Source: PCRC01 sp017848435
GTDB taxonomy: Bacteria > Pseudomonadota > Gammaproteobacteria > Burkholderiales > Burkholderiaceae_C
Direction: 5' to 3'
NCBI GenBank assembly: GCA_965284315.1
Contig: OZ260072.1
Coordinates: forward strand, 868,001-932,000
Length of the DNA stretch: 64,000 nt
Shown: in pieces, positions 58,036 to 64,000 of the stretch
Position numbering within the stretch: the first letter of the stretch is position 1
Layout of the letters: each line of letters opens with the position of its first letter
Notes under the pieces: model-generated
The model's input: only the letters and a program-made list of their open reading frames with translations
Told to the model about the DNA's origin: nothing
Databases searched by the model: none
Translations under genes and position numbers: made by a program

Positions 58036-59156
58036 CCATTGACGTCGTCATCGTCAACTACCGGAGCGCTGCCGACACTCTCGGCAGTGTGGCGCAGCTG
58101 GGGTCCTGGCAGCACGGTACGGTCTGGGTGATTGACAACAGCGAAGACCCCAGCGAGGCCGACCACCTGAAACGCGCGTTGCAGCAACATGACTGGATCC
58201 GGTTTCTGGTGGCCCCCAGAAACCTGGGTTTTGGCCAGGCATGCAACCTCGCCTTTGCGCAGTCAGTATCGCCCTACTTTCTCTTGCTGAACCCGGATGC
58301 CCGCATTGCCACGGACCAGATTGATCGGTTGCGTCAAACGCTTGAGGCAATGCCTGATTGCGCGGCCATCGCGCCCAACATGCGGTGGAACGCTGCGGGC
58401 AGCTTTCTGATTCCTCTCGGCTCACCTCAGAGCCCCTGGGAAACGGTCCGCGACCGATTGCTCACGCACTCCTTCGGTGCCGCTTCGGCGCTGGCGCGCT
58501 GGGCCGTCCAGGACAACCGGCGCCGTCTGGACGAGCAGTCCCCCACTGCAGAGGTGGCCATGGTGTCTGGCGCAGTGTTGCTGCTGCGGCGCAGCGCGGT
58601 ACTGGGTGCGGGCGGCTTGTTTGACCCAGACTATTTCATGTTTTTTGAGGATGCGGATCTGTCCCGTCGTTTGCGCCAGACCGGCTGGAAGCTGGCGGTA
58701 TTGCCCAGCGCCATGGCCACGCACGAATACCGGCATGGCGCTCATAAAGCCGCCCTGATGCAGGCCAGTCAACGGGTTTTCCTGTTGAAGCACCATGCCC
58801 GCACGGTGCGCTGGAGCCGCGACATGGCCTGGGTGGAACGGCTTGGCCGGCCCGGATGGCCGGCGCAGTGGTTCGACCTGGACGAGCCCATGATCGAGAG
58901 TGCAGCGGCCTTTCAGGCGCGTTACCCAGGCTGGCAAGTGGCCGCCTTCAGCCCTTCATGGCTGATGCGCCCTGCGATATTCAGGCCAGCAGGCCGGGAC
59001 CTGACTCCGCTGGACGATGCCGAATGGAGGCAACTGGAGCCGGGCCATTACACCGCGTTACTCAGCGCAGATGCCAAGCGTCTGGTGAATGCCCGTTGGG
59101 TTCATTTCTGTAAGGCGGCGCCTTCAGAGCGCCCAGCCAGCGAACGGCCCCACTGA
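58032..59156 (+). CDS. Family 2 glycosyltransferase
   Basis: A 374-residue GT-A enzyme of the rhamnosyltransferase-like branch: IDVVIVNYRSAADTL at the start, PYFLLLNPDARI for the donor/metal site, and YFMFFEDADLSRRLRQTGW for the acceptor loop. ATG 58032 overlaps the preceding stop. Its last 55 bp overlap the end of the convergent acyltransferase gene. Confidence 0.85.
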   Translation: MTIDVVIVNYRSAADTLGSVAQLGSWQHGTVWVIDNSEDPSEADHLKRALQQHDWIRFLVAPRNLGFGQACNLAFAQSVSPYFLLLNPDARIATDQIDRLRQTLEAMPDCAAIAPNMRWNAAGSFLIPLGSPQSPWETVRDRLLTHSFGAASALARWAVQDNRRRLDEQSPTAEVAMVSGAVLLLRRSAVLGAGGLFDPDYFMFFEDADLSRRLRQTGWKLAVLPSAMATHEYRHGAHKAALMQASQRVFLLKHHARTVRWSRDMAWVERLGRPGWPAQWFDLDEPMIESAAAFQARYPGWQVAAFSPSWLMRPAIFRPAGRDLTPLDDAEWRQLEPGHYTALLSADAKRLVNARWVHFCKAAPSERPASERPH

Positions 59157-60229
59157 CGGGCGGGTCGCTCGATCAACCGGTTGGCAGCCCATGCCACCAA
59201 TACCGTGCAACACAGGCTTGCCAGAGACAAGCGTACCCCCGCATTGGCCAACTCTGGCATCAAGCGAATGACCAGCGCAGGCGCAGCATTGTGAAACAGG
59301 TAAATGCCGTAGCTCAGCTGGCCCAGCTGGTTGGCACAGTGCTTCATGAATGGTGGAATGTTTTCCAGACGCCATGTGAGCACCGCTGCCACCACCAGCC
59401 CATAGGCAAGCGCCGCCACCATACCTGTGTTGCCAGTGATGACAGCAGGCAATGTGGCGGTGTGCGCTGGTCCGGGCGCAATCGCCCAACCGTAGAGCCC
59501 CAAGGCTGCCGCCAGGCCCACACAGGCGAGCCACGGTAACCTGCGTGACGGGACCAAGCCCCTCCCCACGGGCTTGGCGCTGTGCTGGCTTTGCTGAAAA
59601 ACAAGCACACCGACCATGAACTCCACCAGAAGGCCAGGCAGGTGGACGGTTGAAATCGCCCTGGCAGTGATTTCAATGATCCCGGAGGTCCCGGGCGCCA
59701 CAAGGGCCAGGCGCGCCAGGGCAGCCGCCACAAACACCGGCCAGGCACCGAACCGCTTGACGAGCCAGATCACCAAGGGCATAAACAGATAAAACTCGAC
59801 CTCTGGCGGCAAACTCCAGAATGCCGGGTTGAAATAGAAGGCCGTATCCAGTCCTCCCAGCGTGTGGGCCATGAACAGGTGCCGGGTGAATTCAACCCAG
59901 GTTTCGGACATGCCTCCCCGTTGCAATGCATAGACCAGCAAGGCGGTCAGGTACAGCGGGTACAGCCGAAAAAACCGGCGCACCAGGTGCGATGTCCAGG
60001 TCAGGGGTTTGTGGGACAGGATGTACGGTGCGAACACGTAGCCACTCAGCACGAAAAAGAGGTCCACGCCGGTGGAGGCAAACCCAACCCAGGCGAGGTT
60101 GCTCATCCAATGGTTGGCATAGTGAGACAGCAGGACCATCATGGCTGCAACCCCTCGCAGCCCTTCGATCCGCGGGTCTTCTGGTGGGTTGCCCACCTGC
60201 GAATCGCGGCCGGTATGCACGCCGGGCAC
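59102..60229 (-). CDS. OafA/YrhL-type acyltransferase 3 membrane protein
   Basis: A polytopic acyltransferase (about 375 residues from GTG 60229) with about ten transmembrane helices. RIEGLRGVAAMMVLLSHY carries the conserved R-G and His near its start, and FFVLSGYVF and SYGIYLFHN are further family motifs. Members O-acetylate O-antigen or exopolysaccharide sugars. The reading frame extends to 60340, but that would overlap the methyltransferase. GTG 60229 or 60196 is more likely. Confidence 0.85.
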   Translation of the reverse strand: MPGVHTGRDSQVGNPPEDPRIEGLRGVAAMMVLLSHYANHWMSNLAWVGFASTGVDLFFVLSGYVFAPYILSHKPLTWTSHLVRRFFRLYPLYLTALLVYALQRGGMSETWVEFTRHLFMAHTLGGLDTAFYFNPAFWSLPPEVEFYLFMPLVIWLVKRFGAWPVFVAAALARLALVAPGTSGIIEITARAISTVHLPGLLVEFMVGVLVFQQSQHSAKPVGRGLVPSRRLPWLACVGLAAALGLYGWAIAPGPAHTATLPAVITGNTGMVAALAYGLVVAAVLTWRLENIPPFMKHCANQLGQLSYGIYLFHNAAPALVIRLMPELANAGVRLSLASLCCTVLVAWAANRLIERPARQWGRSLAGRSEGAALQK

Positions 60230-60231
60230 GA

Positions 60232-61266
60232 CTACGAACGCCCTGGCCAGTTGCGCAACTGGCCCACGGCCGCCCTCAGCACTCGCCGGACGCCCGTCAG
60301 GATTCGCCAGGCCAGCGTGCGGGTGAGGCGATGTGCCCATTCCTGCTGCCGTTGCAGTGCCGCTCGGAGGTCTTGTACTTCGCGCTGAAGCCGAAGGATC
60401 TCTCCGTCCATCAACGGTGGCGAGATGGTGGGCAGGCTCAGGTCCACCCTGCGCCTGCGCTCGGCAGGGCTCAGGCCTTCCGGCAATTTTTTGAGCATCA
60501 CAAAGAACTCACCGTCCCCCTCCATGGTGTCGCTGAACGAGGCCACCTCGAAATCGACCATGTTCAATGCGCCGAGTTCGCGCAGCACCCGGATGAAAGA
60601 ACAGGGTGTGAAGGTTTGGCAGTGGGCGTCAATGTAGGCCCCTGCCTTGATCTGTCGGGCATGCTCCCTCAGACCTTGCTCGCCCGCGCTGAAAGGGAAT
60701 TCGTCTATGGTCCTGCCAGCTTTTTCAAAGGACACCTGGCCTTGCCAGAGGCGCACGCCATCGGCCTTGTGGGAACTGTTGACCGCCTCCATGTGGAAGT
60801 CCAGACACTGCCGGACGGAGGGCCTTGTCCAGCCTTCAAAATGGGCTTCAAGCAACATGGACAGGCTGGTCAGCTCCCGTCGGCAATCGAAGGTCCACCG
60901 TTTATCGGGAATCGCCAGCGACACAATGCCGCCGGGCTTGAGCCGCACCGCCAGTTCCCGCAACCACCCGATCATGTCGGGAACATGCTCGATCACGTGG
61001 GATGCCACCACATAATCCCAGGAGCCAGGCGCTGGCTGAGGGCACAGTCCACGGTGGTCCCATACATGGCTGACCGGTACCAGGCTGTTGATGTCCACAT
61101 TGGGATCGCTTGCGTACTTGACCTTCAGTTCCTCGGTGCTCAGGTGATCCACATAACGGACCCCTTTGCAAGACGGTGGAACCACCGGGCGGCAAAGTGC
61201 CCCGATTTCAACGCCGTGATCAGTCCAGGGGTCAATCGACTGAAGTAGCCGTTCATTGCGGTTCAT
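60232..61266 (-). CDS. Class I SAM-dependent methyltransferase
   Basis: A 344-residue protein. Motif I is the variant HGVEIGALCRPVV, followed by VASHVIEHVPDMIGWLREL and KPGGIVSLAIPDKRWTFD, the usual SAM-fold order. A C-terminal coiled segment (EILRLQREVQDLRAALQRQQ) ends in a basic amphipathic helix. Similar enzymes cap O-antigen chains, which would fit the Wzt glycan-binding domain, but the acceptor is not known. ATG 61266 is chosen. It precedes the acyltransferase by 2 bp. Confidence 0.8.
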   Translation of the reverse strand: MNRNERLLQSIDPWTDHGVEIGALCRPVVPPSCKGVRYVDHLSTEELKVKYASDPNVDINSLVPVSHVWDHRGLCPQPAPGSWDYVVASHVIEHVPDMIGWLRELAVRLKPGGIVSLAIPDKRWTFDCRRELTSLSMLLEAHFEGWTRPSVRQCLDFHMEAVNSSHKADGVRLWQGQVSFEKAGRTIDEFPFSAGEQGLREHARQIKAGAYIDAHCQTFTPCSFIRVLRELGALNMVDFEVASFSDTMEGDGEFFVMLKKLPEGLSPAERRRRVDLSLPTISPPLMDGEILRLQREVQDLRAALQRQQEWAHRLTRTLAWRILTGVRRVLRAAVGQLRNWPGRS

Positions 61267-61379
61267 TGATGCTTCCCAAAAGGTATTGCAACAGGCCACA
61301 GGGGGCTGCGAACAAGCGCCTTGTCGCAGCCACACGCATGCCATCGATAGAATCTGGGGTCTTCCACCAATTCACACCC

Positions 61380-62345
61380 ATGCGAGTCGCTGTCGTCATT
61401 CCGAGCTATCGCGTCACGCATCAGATTCTGGGAGTCCTGAAACTCATCGGGCCCGAGGTGGAAAGAGTGTACGTGGTGGACGACGCCTGCCCCGAACACA
61501 CCGGCGACTGGGTGGAAGCCCATTGCACTGACCACAGGGTCAGAGTGCTGAGACATGCCCACAACCTGGGTGTTGGCGGTGCGGTAATGACCGGTTATCG
61601 GTCCGCACTGGCAGAGAACATGGACGTGGTGGTGAAGGTGGACGGAGACGGGCAGATGGATCCGCGGCTGATACCGCGCTACCTGGCACCGATCGAACGT
61701 GGTCATGCGGACTACACCAAGGGCAACCGGTTTTACGATCTCGAACACATTCGCCGGATGCCGGTGCACCGGATCATTGGCAATGCGATGCTGTCCATCA
61801 TGTCCAAGTTGTCCACCGGCTACTGGCAGCTTTTTGACACCACCAATGGCTTCACGGCATTGCACACCAAGCTCATACCCAGCCTGGGACTGCAGAAGGT
61901 CAGCCAGCGGTATTTTTTTGAAACGGACCTGCTGTTTCGGCTCAATATTCTGCGGGCGGTGGTCGTCGACATCCCCATGCACGCGCAATACGGTACCGAG
62001 CAGAGCCATCTGGTAGCCCGCAAGGTATGGCCAGAGTTTCTGTTCAAACACCTGCGGAATTTCCTCAAACGGATTTTCTACAGCTACTTTCTTCGTGACA
62101 TGACGGTCGCTTCGCTGCTGCTGATGGCGGGAACGCTGCTTCTGGGGTTCGGCACGGCTTTTGGTGCCTACCACTGGATTTCCGGGATAGCGTCCGGCTT
62201 GCCCACGCCAGTGGGCACCATCATGCTGGCGGCCCTGCCGACACTGATAGGCATCCAGATGCTGTTGGCATTTTTGTCGTTCGATGTGGCGAATGTGCCC
62301 AATCGCCCGTTGCACCTCGACCTGCCTGATCCAGCGGTGGAATAG
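61380..62345 (+). CDS. GtrB/DPM1-like polyprenyl-phosphate glycosyltransferase
   Basis: A 321-residue GT2 enzyme. RVAVVIPSYRV, YVVDDACPE and VKVDGDGQMDP form the nucleotide/metal site, and QRYFFETDLLFRLN the acceptor loop. Two C-terminal transmembrane helices (about 235-262 and 268-300) mark the GtrB/dolichol-phosphate-mannose-synthase type that loads one sugar on undecaprenyl phosphate. The next two genes supply a small flippase-like protein and a large membrane protein. Confidence 0.85.
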   Translation: MRVAVVIPSYRVTHQILGVLKLIGPEVERVYVVDDACPEHTGDWVEAHCTDHRVRVLRHAHNLGVGGAVMTGYRSALAENMDVVVKVDGDGQMDPRLIPRYLAPIERGHADYTKGNRFYDLEHIRRMPVHRIIGNAMLSIMSKLSTGYWQLFDTTNGFTALHTKLIPSLGLQKVSQRYFFETDLLFRLNILRAVVVDIPMHAQYGTEQSHLVARKVWPEFLFKHLRNFLKRIFYSYFLRDMTVASLLLMAGTLLLGFGTAFGAYHWISGIASGLPTPVGTIMLAALPTLIGIQMLLAFLSFDVANVPNRPLHLDLPDPAVE

Positions 62346-62711
62346 GTGTCGCCCACGTTGTCCTGGTCGTTGTTGGGCTGGCTGGTGCTGAACGCACTGC
62401 TGTTGTCAGCTGGACAAATTCTGTTCAAACTGGCTGCAGACCAAGGCCATGCGCTGAAGCCCTGGTGGATGCAGCTGGCCACCAACCCCCTGTTCCTCAG
62501 TGCCCTGGCGGTGTACGCGGTAGCAACTGGGTTGTGGGTCTGGATTCTTCGGCAGACCCCACTGCAGCTGGCTTACCCTTTTGTTGCACTGGCCTACCTG
62601 TTCGTGCCTCTGGCCGCACACTTCTTGCTCAATGAACCGCTTCGGTGGCAGTCACTGGCTGGCGCGGCCGTGATCGGCCTGGGCATCTGGATTTCGGTGT
62701 CTGGTCGCTGA
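62346..62711 (+). CDS. Small EamA/SMR-type membrane protein (ArnE/F-like flippase candidate)
   Basis: A 121-residue protein with four transmembrane helices and the SMR-like end QTPLQLAYPFVALAYLFVPL. It resembles ArnE/ArnF subunits that flip undecaprenyl-phosphate-linked sugars. The GTG start follows the previous stop directly. Placed between a polyprenyl-P-sugar synthase and a DUF2142 protein, it probably moves the loaded sugar to the periplasm. Confidence 0.75.
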   Translation: MSPTLSWSLLGWLVLNALLLSAGQILFKLAADQGHALKPWWMQLATNPLFLSALAVYAVATGLWVWILRQTPLQLAYPFVALAYLFVPLAAHFLLNEPLRWQSLAGAAVIGLGIWISVSGR

Positions 62712-62714
62712 ACG

Positions 62715-64000
62715 ATGCACTGGCGTGCCATGTCGGTTCGATTGCAAACCCGGGTCATGATCGGCTTGCTGGCTGCTGCGCTGCTATGGGCTGGCAACCT
62801 GATCCCACCCATGCAGTCGCCAGATGAGGTAGCGCACACGGTGCGCGCCCATCTGTTGGCCCGAGGACAGCTGCTCCTGGAGCGGCACGATGGCGTTTCC
62901 GGTGGCTGGATCGACGCCGGGCTCGCCGCGTTCATTGACGCCTACCGACCATTGATGGTGAAGCCACCGGCAGCAGCAGGATTTGGCGAGGCACAGGCAC
63001 ATGCTGCCCGTCAGATCCGCTGGCAATCTCAACGGGTGTTTGTGCCAGAACCTGGCACTGGTTATTACCCGCCGGTCATCTACCTGCCTCACGCAGTTGG
63101 GTGGTGGGTTGGTGAATCGTTGGGCTTGACAGTCAGTGCGTCGTATCAACTGAGCCGGGCGCTGGCGCTGGCGGTCTCTCTGGCGGTTCTTTTGCTGGCG
63201 CTCACGCTGCATGCACCGTCCGCGTTGGTCTGGGCCTTGCTTGCCTTGCCCATGAGCCTGTTCCAGCTGGCGATGCCGGTGATCGACGGCCTGACGGCCA
63301 GTTTGGCTTTGCTCGCGGTTGCGCTGGCCAGGGTCGCGGCACAACCGGCAAGTCTGTGGCCAGCCCAACTTGCACCCATCGGGCTTTTCTTCACCCTGGT
63401 GGTGTTGACATCCACTCGCATCCACCTGGCGCCCATGTTGCTGTTGTTGCTGGTGGTGGCATGGCAGCGCGCCAGCAAGACCCTGTGGGCGCTGGCGGTT
63501 GTGGGGCCCACCTTGGTCGTTGGGTGGTTTTTGTTCGCCTTGTCCGACACGGTGGACCAGCGGGTTGTCCGGCCACTGGCCACAGGCGAGATCGCCTTGC
63601 ACTACCTGACCCATCCGGTAGAACTGCTCTCGGCTCTGAAAAACACCTGGCTTGACCCTGAGACCATGGCTTTTCTGGGGCAATCCTTCATTGGCATTCT
63701 GGGCTGGCTGGACACCCCGTTGCTGGGCCAGCAATACACCAGCCTTGGTGTGGGCTTGTTTTTGTGCACAATCGCCTCCCTCCCCCACTTGACCCGGCCC
63801 AGATCGGCTGGCAGGTCTCCCGCTGATTCGGCACAGCAAGCGGTGACCTTGGCTTTGTGGCTGGCGGGACTGGCATCGCTGGTGCTGGTTTTCCTGGCCA
63901 TGCTGATCGCCTGGTCGCCGTTTCCTGCGCTCCGTGTCGAGGGGGTACAGGGACGCTACCTTTTGATACCCGCTTTGTTGCTGGCATTGGCCATGCATGG
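62715..64000 (+). CDS. DUF2142-type polytopic membrane protein (3' end beyond window)
   Basis: Open from ATG 62715 to the right edge, 428 codons without a stop. PPMQSPDEVAHTVRAHLLARG opens the DUF2142 pattern, and GWLDTPL and VEGVQGRYLLIPALL are further family motifs. Many transmembrane helices are present. The acidic loop after the first helix and the large periplasmic loop are typical of GT-C-like enzymes. It could attach the flipped sugar to the glycan or to a protein, but that is inference. It begins 3 bp after the flippase-like gene. Confidence 0.8.
   Translation, partial: MHWRAMSVRLQTRVMIGLLAAALLWAGNLIPPMQSPDEVAHTVRAHLLARGQLLLERHDGVSGGWIDAGLAAFIDAYRPLMVKPPAAAGFGEAQAHAARQIRWQSQRVFVPEPGTGYYPPVIYLPHAVGWWVGESLGLTVSASYQLSRALALAVSLAVLLLALTLHAPSALVWALLALPMSLFQLAMPVIDGLTASLALLAVALARVAAQPASLWPAQLAPIGLFFTLVVLTSTRIHLAPMLLLLLVVAWQRASKTLWALAVVGPTLVVGWFLFALSDTVDQRVVRPLATGEIALHYLTHPVELLSALKNTWLDPETMAFLGQSFIGILGWLDTPLLGQQYTSLGVGLFLCTIASLPHLTRPRSAGRSPADSAQQAVTLALWLAGLASLVLVFLAMLIAWSPFPALRVEGVQGRYLLIPALLLALAMH

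Noticed and set aside
59900..61248. Plus-strand frame of about 440 codons opposite the acyltransferase and methyltransferase
   Set aside because: No motifs; both minus-strand genes have clear families.

Overview
The window looks like chromosomal DNA of a Gram-negative betaproteobacterium, most likely Burkholderiales/Comamonadaceae. This is inferred from high GC, two-gene PntA, the order hpf-ptsN-hprK, divergent fur/bamE followed by dapB-exbB-exbD-leuS-lptE-holA, and a GC-rich palindromic repeat (10576-10668) of a kind I recall from Comamonadaceae genomes. No rRNA, tRNA, CRISPR array, prophage or complete insertion sequence was seen.

Region 1 (1-20.2 kb) is housekeeping: partial mnmA, a Nudix hydrolase, the pnt transhydrogenase operon behind a near-consensus sigma-54 promoter, fadD, mtnN, corA, a patatin, hpf (second sigma-54-like site), ptsN, hprK, fur, bamE, dapB, exbB/exbD, leuS, lptE, holA and an argB with an odd Ala/Pro-rich N-terminal extension.

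Region 2 (20.3-47.1 kb) is an S-layer/RTX secretion island. A minus-strand unit runs from 30246 to 20290. It encodes a RuvC-less protein resembling the N-terminal lobe of TnpB, two PrtD-type ABC transporters, an HlyD-type adaptor, a TolC-type channel, two glycosyltransferases and a WecA-like initiating enzyme. Divergent from it lie two tandem RTX surface proteins of about 1130 residues (slp1, slp2). Then come a serralysin-like RTX metallopeptidase, an orphan 290-residue protein, a DUF6447-like small protein, and a third giant surface protein (slp3). slp3 would be about 1961 residues but is split by a perfect 26-bp tandem duplication. All three surface proteins start with a related ~130-residue module, and the metallopeptidase carries the same module at its C-terminus.

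Region 3 (47.3-53.1 kb) holds a probable signalling unit: a FecR-domain protein, a CHASE2 nucleotidyl-cyclase-like protein with altered catalytic residues, a TPR/beta-barrel outer-membrane protein and a divergent Crp-family regulator. A 9/10 match to the CRP consensus lies upstream of slp3.

Region 4 (53.1-64 kb) is a glycan cluster: a Wzm/Wzt exporter, a GNAT protein, several glycosyltransferases, an LpxL-like acyltransferase, an OafA-like acyltransferase, a methyltransferase, and a GtrB-like transferase with a small flippase-like protein and a DUF2142 membrane protein cut by the window edge.

The overall reading is inference. The type I system exports RTX surface-layer proteins and a protease. 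The adjacent glycan genes make the polysaccharide they bind, as in Caulobacter rsa/lps. The Crp/CHASE2/FecR genes and the TnpB-like protein are candidate regulators.
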